DNA of 64,000 nt from NCBI RefSeq assembly GCF_006717095.1, contig NZ_VFQE01000001.1, positions 2,790,001 through 2,854,000 of the forward strand, written 5' to 3'. The translations under genes were made by a program, and so were the position numbers. The notes below the pieces were generated by a model, which saw only the letters and a program-made list of their open reading frames with translations, made no database searches and was not told the DNA's origin. This stretch comes from Blastococcus colisei. GTDB lineage: Bacteria; Actinomycetota; Actinomycetes; Mycobacteriales; Geodermatophilaceae. Below are positions 10,323-24,590 of this stretch, piece by piece (position 1 is the stretch's first letter; every line of letters starts with the position of its first letter).

Positions 10323-12431
10323 TCATCGGAGAGCGACCAGGTGGCGCCCCGAGGGACGCGGGCGGACGGCCACGATCGCGACGTCGTCCTCACCTGCCTG
10401 CGGCACCATGCTGCCCAGGATCGCGTCGCACAGTTGCTCGGGGTCCCGGGCGGCGTGCTGCCGGATCGTGTTCATCAGCAGGTCCAGCCCCTCGTCGAGA
10501 ATCTGACTCCGGCGCTCGATCAGCCCGTCGGTGTAGAGCAGGAGGGTCGACCCGACCGGGAGCAGGGTCTCCTCGGTGACCCGGCGCGTGGTCGGATCGA
10601 CCCCCAGGAGCAGGGCCGCCCGGCCCCCGGACGGCTCGAGCAGCCGCACGCGGCCGTCCGGGTCCACCAGTACCGGTGGTGGGTGCCCGGCGTTCGACCA
10701 CCGGAGCCGGAGTCCGGCCGTGCCGTCGCCCCCCTCCTGCGGTGAGATCTGGGCGACGACGGCGGTGGCGATCGTGTTCAGCTCCAGACCGTCGATCGCC
10801 TCGTCGACCGAGGTGAGCACCTGGCTGGGCTCCTCCTCGGTCACGAAGCCGATGCTCCGCACGAGACCGCGCAACTGCCCCATCGCGGCGGCTGCGCGGG
10901 TGTCGTGTCCCGCCACGTCGCCGATCACGACCATCAGGTCCCCGCTCCGGCGCCGGAAGGCGTCGTACCAGTCCCCGCCCACCTGGGCCTCCTGCGCAGC
11001 AGCGAGATAGCGCACGGAGATGTCGGTGGAGGGAAGGGTCGGTGGTGCGGTGAGCAGGCTCTGCTGGAGCTCGCTCGCCAGGTTGCGCTGGCCGACGTAC
11101 AGCCGGGCGTTGTCCACGGCGATCCCGGCGCGGCGGCCGATCTCCACCGCGAGCTCGAGATCGGCTGCGCTGAAGGCATCCTCGCCCGACGATCGCGAGA
11201 GGAGCAGGGATCCCAGCACGCCGGTCCGGCCCGGGATCGGCACGGCGAGGACGCCGGCCATGCCGAGCTGCCCGACCACGGCCCGCAGATCGGCGTCGGG
11301 CACGTGCAGGCGCAGCCCGTCGTCGTCGATCCGTGGCAGCAGGACGCTCTCCCCACGAGACGCCCGCCGGGCCGGCTCCAGAGCCGCACCGTTTCGTCCC
11401 ACGAGCCGTTCCATCATCCGCGTCGCGATGGCGAGCGCCGGGTCCGAATGGCGCACGACGACGCCGGACACCTGCTCGTGCTCGTGCCGGACCTCGATGC
11501 CGACCCAGTCCCCGAGCGCGGGGACGACAGCGTCGGCCAACCGGGACAGGGACCGGGTGACGTCCAGCGACTCCATCAGCGACACCGAGACCCGCCCCAG
11601 GAGCTGGACCTGGCCCGCGAGACGGTCGCGTTCGCGCTCCGCCTCACGATGGGCCGTCACGTCGGCTGCGAGGAGCAGGACGACGGGCCGGCCGCGGTCC
11701 GTCTGGCTGCCCACCGCGCTGAGCTCCACGTCCAACCGACCGGCGACGCGCACCTGCAGCGGAGGCGCGGGCCGCGCCGGGGGCGCGCCCGGATCGGACG
11801 CGGGCGCGGCGGCGGCGACGAGCGCCGCCGCGCCGGGGACGACGGAGTCGACGCGTTGTCCACCGGCCGCCGACCGCAGGTCCAGCAGGGCCTCGGCCCG
11901 CCGGTTCCAGCCGAGCAGATCGCCTTCCGGACTGGCGACCAGCACACCGATCGGGGCGTGTTCGAGCAGCGCTCCGACAGCCGTCAGGCCCGACAGGGGT
12001 GCCGCTCCGGCGGCAGTGCGCCGTACGACGGCGTCGAGGACCGCGGCGTGCCGCCGTCTGTCGATGCTGCTCTCCCGCAACTGTTGCAGCCGCTCGGGGA
12101 CGTCGCCCTCGTCGGTCCCGGCGACGAGCAGGTCGATCGGGACGCCGGGGGCGAAGGAGGCCTCGCGGCGTACGGGATCCGGATCGGCGGAGAGCACGGC
12201 GACGGCGGCAGCCGGAGCGAGCCGGTGTGCGTGCTGCACGGCCGCCACGGGCGACGGCGCGAGGGAACCGATCACGACCAGGTCCACCGGTCCGGCCCGG
12301 TTCCTCACCTGCGCCTCCAGCTCGGGCGCGGGCACGATCAGCAAGTCGGTGAGACCGGCGAGCAGCACGGCGGCCTCGGCGGCGGAGGGGTCGACGACCA
12401 GACAGCGCCCGGGCGTGGCCGCCCCGGTCAC
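10323..12431 (-). CDS. SpoIIE/RsbU-type PP2C phosphatase with receiver-like, PAS and GAF domains
   Basis: A 702 aa signalling protein. Residues ~1-110 resemble a receiver fold, but the phosphoacceptor strand reads VDLVVIG with no Asp, so it is degenerate. Residues ~140-260 look like a PAS domain (LEHAPIGVLVASPEGDLLGWN). Residues ~290-450 are a GAF domain. Residues ~470-700 are a PPM phosphatase with the metal motifs GGDWYDAF, VIGDVAGHDTRAAAAMGQ, SNAGHPPP, LLLYTDGLIE and DDVAIVAV. Such proteins usually dephosphorylate anti-anti-sigma factors in stress partner switching; none is encoded nearby. Its GTG start overlaps the acyl-CoA dehydrogenase stop (GTGA). Confidence 0.85.
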   Translation of the reverse strand: MTGAATPGRCLVVDPSAAEAAVLLAGLTDLLIVPAPELEAQVRNRAGPVDLVVIGSLAPSPVAAVQHAHRLAPAAAVAVLSADPDPVRREASFAPGVPIDLLVAGTDEGDVPERLQQLRESSIDRRRHAAVLDAVVRRTAAGAAPLSGLTAVGALLEHAPIGVLVASPEGDLLGWNRRAEALLDLRSAAGGQRVDSVVPGAAALVAAAAPASDPGAPPARPAPPLQVRVAGRLDVELSAVGSQTDRGRPVVLLLAADVTAHREAERERDRLAGQVQLLGRVSVSLMESLDVTRSLSRLADAVVPALGDWVGIEVRHEHEQVSGVVVRHSDPALAIATRMMERLVGRNGAALEPARRASRGESVLLPRIDDDGLRLHVPDADLRAVVGQLGMAGVLAVPIPGRTGVLGSLLLSRSSGEDAFSAADLELAVEIGRRAGIAVDNARLYVGQRNLASELQQSLLTAPPTLPSTDISVRYLAAAQEAQVGGDWYDAFRRRSGDLMVVIGDVAGHDTRAAAAMGQLRGLVRSIGFVTEEEPSQVLTSVDEAIDGLELNTIATAVVAQISPQEGGDGTAGLRLRWSNAGHPPPVLVDPDGRVRLLEPSGGRAALLLGVDPTTRRVTEETLLPVGSTLLLYTDGLIERRSQILDEGLDLLMNTIRQHAARDPEQLCDAILGSMVPQAGEDDVAIVAVRPRPSGRHLVALR

Positions 12432-13591
12432 TCGCCCAGCAGGGGCAGGCCCAGAGCGGCCCGCCCCGTCCAGGTCCGCAGGATGTCGGTCGTCGGGCTC
12501 ATCACGTCCGCCGCGCGAGCGTCTCGCAGGTGGCGCTCCAGCGGCGAGCGGTCGCGGTAGCCGATGCCGCCGACCAGCGTCATCGCCTCGTTGGTGACCT
12601 CCACGGCGCAGCGCGCGACCTCCGCCTTGGCCGAGGTGAGGCCGGGGAGCCCGGAGGGGCCGCCGCCATCGGCCTCCTCGGCGGCCCAGTAGACCAGCCG
12701 ACGGGTGCGTTCCACCTGCGCCCACAGTTCGCCCAGGCGGTGCTGCAGCACCGGCTCGGACGCCAGCCGGCGGCCCGTGTGGGCGTGGGCCCGCCGCGAC
12801 AGATGTGCCGTGGCCTCGTCGAGCGAGGCCTGCGCGACCCCGAGATAGGTGCCGGCCATGGCCATCAGGAAGTACGGGGCCACGACCTCGAAGACGTACC
12901 AGATCTGGTCGCCCTCCGCGCCGAGCAGGTGACCGGGACCGAGACGGACGTCCTCCAGGCGCATGCCGCGCGAGGAGTTCCCGCGCATGCCGATGCCGGA
13001 CCACTCCGCGCCCCAGGTCAGTCCGGCGGCCTCCTTGGGGACGAGCACGCAGGAGAACTGGCCGGCCGGCGCCTCGGGGTCGGCAGCCACGGTGCTCAGG
13101 ACGTAGGAGTCGGCCTGCGAGCCGTTCGTCACGAACGACTTCTCCCCGTCGATCCGCAGGCCGGCGTCGGTCCTCGTCAGGCGGGTCTGCGGCAGCCAGA
13201 ACTGCGCGCCGGTGCCCGGCTCGGAGAGCGCCAGCGTGCTCAGGTGCTCCCCCGCCACGATCGCGTCGAGGAACTCGGTGCGCTGCCGTTCGGTCGGCCG
13301 GGCGGCGATGACCGCGGTCGCGACGCAGTGCATCCCGTAGCACAGGGCGGTCGATGCGCAGGTGCGCCCGAGCACCTCGCACACGGCCGCCACACCACGT
13401 AGCCCCAGTCCCGCCCCGCCCAGCGGACGAGGCGCGCTGAGGCCGGCCAGCCCCGCGACCTGCAGCGCCCGGACGGCCTCGGCGGGCCAGACACCGGAGT
13501 CCGTGCGTGCCGTCAGCGGCCCGGCGACCCCGGTAGCCACGTCACCGGCGCGGGCGGCGGCGTCCGCCACGCTCACCGGGGGTGCCGTCAT
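12428..13591 (-). CDS. Acyl-CoA dehydrogenase family flavoprotein
   Basis: A 387 aa FAD enzyme with the usual three-part fold: N-terminal helical domain (to ~125), middle beta domain (LALSEPGTGAQFWLPQT and GEKSFVTNGSQADSYVL, flavin-contact motifs), and a C-terminal four-helix domain (GIGYRDRSPLERHLRDARA). It is predicted to oxidise an acyl-CoA or related thioester; the substrate cannot be read from sequence. It is translationally coupled to the SpoIIE phosphatase. The pair sits between pyrF and mihF, which are normally adjacent, with a 99 bp gap to pyrF. Confidence 0.85.
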   Translation of the reverse strand: MTAPPVSVADAAARAGDVATGVAGPLTARTDSGVWPAEAVRALQVAGLAGLSAPRPLGGAGLGLRGVAAVCEVLGRTCASTALCYGMHCVATAVIAARPTERQRTEFLDAIVAGEHLSTLALSEPGTGAQFWLPQTRLTRTDAGLRIDGEKSFVTNGSQADSYVLSTVAADPEAPAGQFSCVLVPKEAAGLTWGAEWSGIGMRGNSSRGMRLEDVRLGPGHLLGAEGDQIWYVFEVVAPYFLMAMAGTYLGVAQASLDEATAHLSRRAHAHTGRRLASEPVLQHRLGELWAQVERTRRLVYWAAEEADGGGPSGLPGLTSAKAEVARCAVEVTNEAMTLVGGIGYRDRSPLERHLRDARAADVMSPTTDILRTWTGRAALGLPLLGE

Positions 13592-13690
13592 GGTTGACGA
13601 GCATAGGTGTCGTGATCACCTACGGCCGACGTCAGGACGACGGCCGCGATGCCGAGGACCCGGGGATGTGCGTCCGGGCGCCTCCGACGG

Positions 13691-14560
13691 TCAGCCCGCG
13701 AGCTCCGCCGTCCAGCGGTCCGCTGCGACGCGCAACGCGGCCGGGTCGGGCCCGGCCGCCAGCACGTCCCGGGACACCGTGGGGACGACGGCGCGGTCGG
13801 ACCCGAACAGCCGGCGCAGGTCGGCCACCGAGCCGCCCTGGGCGCCCAGGCCCGGGGCGAGGATCGGCCCGGAGAGGCCGTCGAGGTCCAGGTCCATCTC
13901 CCGCAGCGTGGCACCGACGACGACGCCGAACGATCCCGTGGCGGGACCCAATCGGCCGGCGACGTCGCGGACGGCAGGCAACGGGTCGCCGATCACCCAG
14001 CCGGGGGTGTTCCAGCCGCGCACGGTGTCGACGACGACCTGCGCCACCGACCGCCCTCCTACGAGGGCGTGCTGCAGCGTCCCGGCGTCGGGGTTCGACG
14101 TGCGGGCGAGCACGAAGAGCCCGCCGCCCTGCTGCCGGGCGGTGTCCACGGCCGGCTGGAGCGAGCCCGGACCGAGGTAGGGGCTGACCGTCATCGCATC
14201 CACCGACAGCGGGTGCTCGGGCCGCAGGTAGTCGCCGTAGGCGTCCATCGTCGAGCCGATGTCACCCCGCTTGGCATCCAGCAGGACCAGTGCACCGGCC
14301 GCCCGCGCACGGGCGACGGCGTCCTCCAGCACAGCCAGCCCCCGGGAACCGTGCCGCTCGTAGAACGCCAGTTGCGGCTTGAGCACGGCCACCGATCCGG
14401 CCAGGGCGTCGACGACGGCGTCGGTGAACCGGGCCAGCCCGTCCGGGTCGTCGGTCAGCCCCCACGCCGCGAGCAGCGGTGGATGGGGGTCGATCCCGAC
14501 GCACAGCGGTCCCCGGGCGGCGACGGCGTCGGCGAGCCGCCGGCCGAACGGCGCGCTCAT
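13691..14560 (-). CDS. pyrF: Orotidine 5'-phosphate decarboxylase, type 2
   Basis: Catalyses the last step to UMP. The 289 aa protein has CVGIDPHPPLL and the catalytic LLDAKRGDIGSTMDAYG motif (Asp-Lys-Asp charge network) typical of the longer actinobacterial PyrF type. The ATG at 14558-14560 overlaps the pyrD stop (ATGA). It is the final gene of the pyr operon. Confidence 0.95.
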   Translation of the reverse strand: MSAPFGRRLADAVAARGPLCVGIDPHPPLLAAWGLTDDPDGLARFTDAVVDALAGSVAVLKPQLAFYERHGSRGLAVLEDAVARARAAGALVLLDAKRGDIGSTMDAYGDYLRPEHPLSVDAMTVSPYLGPGSLQPAVDTARQQGGGLFVLARTSNPDAGTLQHALVGGRSVAQVVVDTVRGWNTPGWVIGDPLPAVRDVAGRLGPATGSFGVVVGATLREMDLDLDGLSGPILAPGLGAQGGSVADLRRLFGSDRAVVPTVSRDVLAAGPDPAALRVAADRWTAELAG

Positions 14561-15522
14561 CGGTGTGCGTACCCGACGGCCTCGCGCAGCGAGGCGAAGC
14601 CCCGCTGCGCGAGAGCGGCAGCCAGCTCGTCGTGCACGCGCGCGACCGCCGACGGGTCGTTGAAGACCGCCGTCCCCACGGAGACCGCCGAGGCGCCGGC
14701 CAGCACGAACTGCAGGGCGTCCAGCCCGCTGCGGATGCCGCCCATGCCGAGGATGGGCGCCTCCGGCAGGGCCTGGTGCACCTGCCAGACGCAGCGCAGC
14801 GCGACCGGCCGGATGGCCGGGCCGGAGAGCCCGCCCGTGACGCCGCCGAGCACCGGGCGCATCGTGTCCGGGTCGATCACCAGGCCGAGCAGCGTGTTGA
14901 TCATCGACAGGCCGTCGGCGCCGGCGTCGGTGACCGCGCGGGCCACGCTCACGATGTCGGTGACGTCCGGGCTGAGCTTCGCGTAGACCGGCTGCGCCGG
15001 GTCGGCGACGGCACGGACGGCGGATACGACGTCGGAGGCCGCGACCGGGTCGCAGGCGAACACCTCGCCGCGGCTCTCCACGTTCGGGCAGCTGATGTTG
15101 ACCTCGAGCCCCAGCACGCCCGGGACGCCGCGCAGCCGTTGCGCCAGCTCGGCGAAGTCCTCCACCCGGGTGCCGGCGATGGAGACGAACGCCCGGGCCC
15201 CCCGCTCGGCCAGCCAGGGCAGGTCGTCGGAGAGCAGCCCGTCGATGCCCGGGCCCTGGAGGCCGATCGAGTTGAGCATCCCGCTGGGCGTCTCGGCCAT
15301 GCGCGGCGTGGGCCGGCCCGAGCGCGGGCGCAGCTGCACCGACTTCGTGACGACGGCGCCGATGGCGGTGAGGTCGACGAACGGCTCCAGCTCCGCGCCG
15401 TTGGCCGAGCACCCCGACGCGGTGAGCACCGGGCTCGGGACCTCGACGGACCCGAGCGCCGTCCGCAGGTCGACCTCGAAGCGGCGTTTATGGCCATGAA
15501 CGCCGGTCTCGGTGGCGGTCAC
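14557..15522 (-). CDS. pyrD: Dihydroorotate dehydrogenase, class 1B catalytic subunit
   Basis: The 321 aa FMN subunit oxidises dihydroorotate, passing electrons to the PyrK subunit encoded just upstream. NISCPNVESRGEVFACDP contains the catalytic Cys used by class 1 enzymes (class 2 uses Ser), and GMGGIRSGLDALQFVLAGAS is the FMN phosphate site. The presence of pyrK makes class 1B (NAD-linked) the clear assignment. The GTG start at 15520-15522 overlaps the pyrK stop. A near-perfect palindrome lies inside codons ~6-14. Confidence 0.94.
   Translation of the reverse strand: MTATETGVHGHKRRFEVDLRTALGSVEVPSPVLTASGCSANGAELEPFVDLTAIGAVVTKSVQLRPRSGRPTPRMAETPSGMLNSIGLQGPGIDGLLSDDLPWLAERGARAFVSIAGTRVEDFAELAQRLRGVPGVLGLEVNISCPNVESRGEVFACDPVAASDVVSAVRAVADPAQPVYAKLSPDVTDIVSVARAVTDAGADGLSMINTLLGLVIDPDTMRPVLGGVTGGLSGPAIRPVALRCVWQVHQALPEAPILGMGGIRSGLDALQFVLAGASAVSVGTAVFNDPSAVARVHDELAAALAQRGFASLREAVGYAHR
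15482..15505. repeat. 24-nt near-perfect palindrome inside the 5' end of pyrD
   Basis: CGGCGTTTATGG is followed directly by CCATGAACGCCG; the arms match except for one T/C position, which would be a G-U pair in RNA of one strand. It lies ~17 nt after the pyrD start. The core TATGGCCAT is shared with a perfect palindrome at 16391-16414, which sits at the matching place in pyrK. Confidence 0.6.
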
Positions 15523-16423
15523 GGGGCCACCACCCCCATCGCGTCGGCGCCCACGACGTCCCAGGGCAGGGCGCCGACGTCGGCGAACCGCACCCGGTCG
15601 CCCCCGAAGACGGGGCCCTCGGTGCACGAACGGGAGAACCGGGTGCGCCCGTCCTCCCCCACGATCGGCAGTACGCAGGTCATGCAGACGCCGATCCCGC
15701 AGGCCATCGACTCCTCGACGGCCACGTAGGACGGCAGCCCGGCGGCCGTGGCCGCGTCGGCGACCGCCCGCAGCATCCCCATGGGGCCGCACGCGTAGAC
15801 CACGCCGACCTGCCCGATCACCGTCGCCACGGCGTCGGTGACCCACCCCTGCCGGCCGGCGCTGCCGTCGTCGGTCGTCACGACGACCTCGGCCAGGGCG
15901 CCCAGCTCGTCCACCGAGCAGAGCCGGTCGGCCGTGGCCGCGCCCACGACGGCGAGAACGGGCGACCCGGCGTCCCGAAGGGCGGCGGTCAGCCCCAGCA
16001 GCGCGGCCGACCCGTATCCCCCACCGACGACCAGCGCCGGGGTACCGCGCGGCGGCATCGGATATCGCCGCCCCAGCGGGCCGACCACGTCCACGGTGTC
16101 GCCCACCTGCCGCTCGGTGAGCCAGGTCGATCCGGGTCCGGCCGCGGACACGACGACGGAGACCTCGCCGTCGCCGGCGGTCGCGATCGCGATCGACCGG
16201 CGCAGCAGCAGCCCGGAGGTCTCGCCCCCGACCGCGAAGGCCACGAACTGCCCTGGTTCGGCACGCTCGGCGATCTCCGGGGCGGCGAGGGTCAGCTCCA
16301 CGTAGGCGCCGACCGGCCGCCGGCCCGCCACCTCGACCACCCGCTGCACCGGCGGGTGCGCCGCCCGCGGCGCCGGCCGGGTCAGCAGCGCGGCAGTTAT
16401 GGCCATAACTGCCGGATCACCGG

Positions 16424-16427
<4 letters not shown>
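15519..16427 (-). CDS. pyrK: Dihydroorotate dehydrogenase electron-transfer subunit (FAD, 2Fe-2S)
   Basis: A 302 aa partner of class 1B PyrD that passes electrons to NAD. It has an N-terminal FAD-binding barrel ([18 protein letters not shown]), an NAD-binding domain ([16 protein letters not shown] and [11 protein letters not shown]) and a C-terminal 2Fe-2S cluster site [15 protein letters not shown] plus a distal RSC. All four cluster cysteines are visible. The ATG at 16425-16427 overlaps the carB stop (ATGA). A perfect 24-bp palindrome lies in the first codons. Confidence 0.94.
16391..16414. repeat. 24-bp perfect palindrome inside the 5' end of pyrK
   Basis: CGGCAGTTATGG followed by CCATAACTGCCG is self-complementary over all 24 positions. 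It spans codons ~5-12 of pyrK, starting 13 nt after the ATG. It is AT-richer than the surrounding sequence and shares its core with the 15482-15505 palindrome at the start of pyrD. Possible roles are a protein-binding operator or an RNA hairpin controlling translation of the coupled genes. Confidence 0.7.
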
Positions 16428-19720
<3,293 letters not shown>

Positions 19721-19721
19721 C

Positions 19722-20891
19722 TCAGGCCTTCTCCCCCGTGCTGTGCTCGACCTGCGGCGCCGGCCCGCCGGCGTGCGCGTCCCCGTTCCGCGCGGTCTCC
19801 ATCAGATCGACGAACCGCTGGAACAGCGGCGCCGCATCGTGCGGCCCGGCGGCCGACTCCGGGTGGAACTGCACGCTGAACGCGGGCACCTCCAGACAGC
19901 GCAGGCCCTCGACGACGTCGTCGTTGAGGCCGACGTGGCTGACCTCGACCGGCCCGTAGGGCGTGTCGGTGGGCCGGTCGAGCGGGGCGTCGACGGCGAA
20001 GCCGTGGTTGTGGCTGGTCACCCGCACCGTGCCGCTCACCCGGTCGAGCACCGGCTGGTTCAGGCCGCGGTGACCGAAGCGCAGCTTGTACGTGCCCAGG
20101 CCGAGCGCGCGGCCGAGGATCTGGTTGCCGAAGCAGATGCCGAACAGCGGACGCTTCGCGTCCAGCACCCCGCGGACCGCCTCGACGGCGTAGTCGGCCG
20201 CGGCAGGGTCGCCGGGGCCGTTGGAGAGGAACACCCCGTCGGGGCCGGCGGCCAGGAGTTCGTCGGCGGTGGCCGTCGAGGGCAGCACGCGCGTCTCGAC
20301 GCCGAGCTCGGCCAGGTGCCGCGGGGTCGCGGTCTTGATGCCGAGGTCGAGGGCGGCGATCGTGTACCGCGTCTCCCCCACCGCCGGGACGACGTAGGCC
20401 TCACCCGTGCTCACCTGCGGGGCGAGGTCCGCGCCGGTCATGCTCTCGGCGGCCGTGACCTGCGCCAGCAGCTCGTCGACGTCGGTGATCACGCTGCTGA
20501 TGCCGACGCGCATCGCGCCACGGTCGCGGAGATGGCGGGTCAGCGCCCGGGTGTCGATGCCGCTGATGCCGACCACGCCCTGGGCGACCAGTTCGTCATC
20601 CAGGCTGCCGGTGGCGCGCCAGTTCGCCGGACGGCGGGCGGGGTCGCGGACGACGAACCCGGCCACCCACATCTTCCGGCTCTCGTCGTCCTCGCCGTTC
20701 ACGCCGGTGTTGCCGATGTGCGGGGCGGTCATGACGACGACCTGGCGGTGGTAGCTGGGATCGGTCAACGTCTCCTGGTAGCCGGTCATGCCGGTGGAGA
20801 AGACCGCCTCGCCGACCGTCGTCCCGACCGCGCCGTAGGCCTCGCCGCGGAACGTCCTGCCGTCCTCGAGCACGAGCAGTGCCTCTCTCAC
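19722..20891 (-). CDS. carA: Carbamoyl-phosphate synthase small (glutaminase) subunit
   Basis: The 389 aa glutamine amidotransferase supplies ammonia to CarB. The N-terminal CPSase domain begins [21 protein letters not shown]; the C-terminal class I GATase has the nucleophile motif [11 protein letters not shown] and the His-Glu pair in [11 protein letters not shown]. The GTG start at 20889-20891 overlaps the pyrC stop (GTGA). A ~30-residue Gly/Ala-rich tail follows the GATase domain. Confidence 0.96.
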   Translation of the reverse strand: MREALLVLEDGRTFRGEAYGAVGTTVGEAVFSTGMTGYQETLTDPSYHRQVVVMTAPHIGNTGVNGEDDESRKMWVAGFVVRDPARRPANWRATGSLDDELVAQGVVGISGIDTRALTRHLRDRGAMRVGISSVITDVDELLAQVTAAESMTGADLAPQVSTGEAYVVPAVGETRYTIAALDLGIKTATPRHLAELGVETRVLPSTATADELLAAGPDGVFLSNGPGDPAAADYAVEAVRGVLDAKRPLFGICFGNQILGRALGLGTYKLRFGHRGLNQPVLDRVSGTVRVTSHNHGFAVDAPLDRPTDTPYGPVEVSHVGLNDDVVEGLRCLEVPAFSVQFHPESAAGPHDAAPLFQRFVDLMETARNGDAHAGGPAPQVEHSTGEKA

Positions 20892-22170
20892 CGTGTCGCC
20901 TTTCCGTCCAGAACGGTCGGCGTCCCCCGCAGGAACGTCGCGACCACCCGGCCCGGGAGCTCCCGGCCGGCATAGGGGCTGTTGCGGCTGCGGCTGGCCA
21001 GGGTGGCCGGGTCGACGGGAGCCCGGACCGCTGGATCCAGCAGCAGCAGATTGGCCGGCTCGCCGGGGGCCAGCGGGCGGCCGTGGTTCTCCAGGCGGCC
21101 GATCGCCGCCGGGCGGGCAGACATGCGGTCGGCGACGCCCTGCCAGTCGAGCAGCCCGGTCTCGACCATCGTCTCGACGACGACCGACAGCGCCTGCTCC
21201 AGGCCGAGCATCCCGGGCCGGGCCTGCGCCCACTCGCTCTCCTTGTCCTCCACCGCGTGCGGGGCGTGATCGGTCGCGACGGCGTCGATCGTGCCGTCCG
21301 CGAGTCCGGCCCGGAGCGCCTGCACATCGGCGTCGGTGCGCAACGGCGGGTTGACCTTGAAGACCGGGTCGTAGCTCTCCGCGCAGGCGTCGGTGAGCAG
21401 CAGGTGGTGCGGGGTGACCTCGGCGGTCACCTGCACGCCGCGGCCCTTGGCCCAGCGCAGGATCTCCACCGACCCGGCCGTCGACACGTGGCAGACGTGC
21501 AGCCGGGCGCCGACGTGACCGGCCAGCAGCACGTCGCGGGCGATGATCGCCTCCTCGGCGGCCGCCGGCCACCCCGTGAGGCCCAGGCGGGCCGAGCGGT
21601 CGCCCTCGTGCATCTGGGCGCCGGCGGTCAGCCGCGGCTCCTCGGCGTGCTGGGCGACGACACCGTCGAAGGCCTTCACGTACTCCAGGGCCCGGCGCAT
21701 GAGCGCCGGGTCGGCGACGCAGGAGCCGTCGTCGGAGAAGACCCGGACCCGGGCGGCCGAGTCAGCCATCGCGCCGAGCTCGGCCAGCCGCTCGCCCTTC
21801 AGGCCGACAGTCACCGCCCCGACCGGGACGACGTCGACGAGCGCGGCCTCCTGCCCGAGGCGCCACACCTGCTCCACCACGCCCGCGGTGTCGGCGACCG
21901 GGTCGGTGTTGGCCATGGCGTGCACCGCGGTGAACCCGCCCAGCGCGGCAGCCCGGCTGCCGGTCTCGACGGTCTCGGCGTCCTCGCGGCCCGGCTCGCG
22001 CAGGTGGGTGTGCAGGTCGACCAGGCCCGGGAGGGCGATCAGCCCCACGGCCTCGACCACCTCCGCGCCGGGCGCGGACAGGTTCTCGCCGATCGCGGCG
22101 ATGCGCCCGTCCTCGATGAGGATGTCGGCGGCGTCGCCGCCGTAGGGACGGGCGCCCTTGATCAGGTAGG

Positions 22171-22174
<4 letters not shown>
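20888..22174 (-). CDS. pyrC: Dihydroorotase
   Basis: The 428 aa amidohydrolase cyclises carbamoyl-aspartate. The binuclear zinc site begins with [18 protein letters not shown] (HxH motif); later metal ligands are in [11 protein letters not shown] and [10 protein letters not shown], and the catalytic Asp is in [13 protein letters not shown]. Its ATG overlaps the pyrB stop. In many actinobacteria a small membrane protein lies between pyrC and carA; here there is none and the two genes overlap directly. Confidence 0.95.
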
Positions 22175-23978
<1,804 letters not shown>

Positions 23979-23988
23979 GCAGACAGCG

Positions 23989-24543
23989 ATGAGCACCGAC
24001 TACTCACGGGCCCTCGGCGCCCGCCTCCGCGCCATCCGCAACCAGCAGGGCCTGTCCCTGCAGGGAGTGGAGGACAAGTCGCACGGCCGCTGGAAGGCAG
24101 TCGTCGTCGGCTCCTACGAGCGCGGCGACCGCGCCGTCACCGTCCAGCGCCTGTCCGAGCTCGCCGTCTTCTACGGCGTGCCCGTCTCCGAGCTGCTGCC
24201 CGACCCGCGTCCCAGCTCGGCCGTCACCTCCAGCACCAAGATCGTGCTGAACCTGGAGTCGCTGGGCTCGCTGCCCGCCGACGAGGCCGGCCCGCTCGCC
24301 CGCTACGCCTCGACCATCCAGGCGCAGCGGCACGACTACAACGGCAAGGTGCTGTCGATCCGCGCGGAGGACCTCAAGTCGCTGGCGATCATCTACGACA
24401 TGAGCCCCGACGAGCTGACCACCCGGCTCATCGAGTGGGGCGTCCTCTCCCCCGGCATGGAGAGCGTCGTCGGCTTCGGCGGTCCCGATGACGACGACGA
24501 GGAGCTCGACCCGAACTGGGAGCGCCGCCGCTCCCCCCGCTGA
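23989..24543 (+). CDS. bldD: c-di-GMP-responsive developmental regulator BldD
   Basis: A 184 aa protein. Residues ~1-75 form an XRE-type helix-turn-helix (LGARLRAIRNQQGLSLQGVE ... GSYERGDRAVTVQRLSELA). The C-terminal domain retains the c-di-GMP-binding signature RxD-X8-RxxD: RHD, eight residues, then RAED (about residues 112-126). In Streptomyces, BldD bound to tetrameric c-di-GMP represses development genes. An acidic DDDDEE segment near the end is typical. It is divergent from the pyr operon and convergent with the first LuxR-type regulator. Confidence 0.93.
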   Translation: MSTDYSRALGARLRAIRNQQGLSLQGVEDKSHGRWKAVVVGSYERGDRAVTVQRLSELAVFYGVPVSELLPDPRPSSAVTSSTKIVLNLESLGSLPADEAGPLARYASTIQAQRHDYNGKVLSIRAEDLKSLAIIYDMSPDELTTRLIEWGVLSPGMESVVGFGGPDDDDEELDPNWERRRSPR

Positions 24544-24590
24544 GACTCGCCGGCGAGGGGCTGCTGCCGAGGGCATCGGGCCCTGCGGCG

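Noticed and set aside
10078-10326. Small reading frames between the phosphatase and mihF
   Set aside because: Arg-rich translations, no ribosome binding site and no homology that I recognise.
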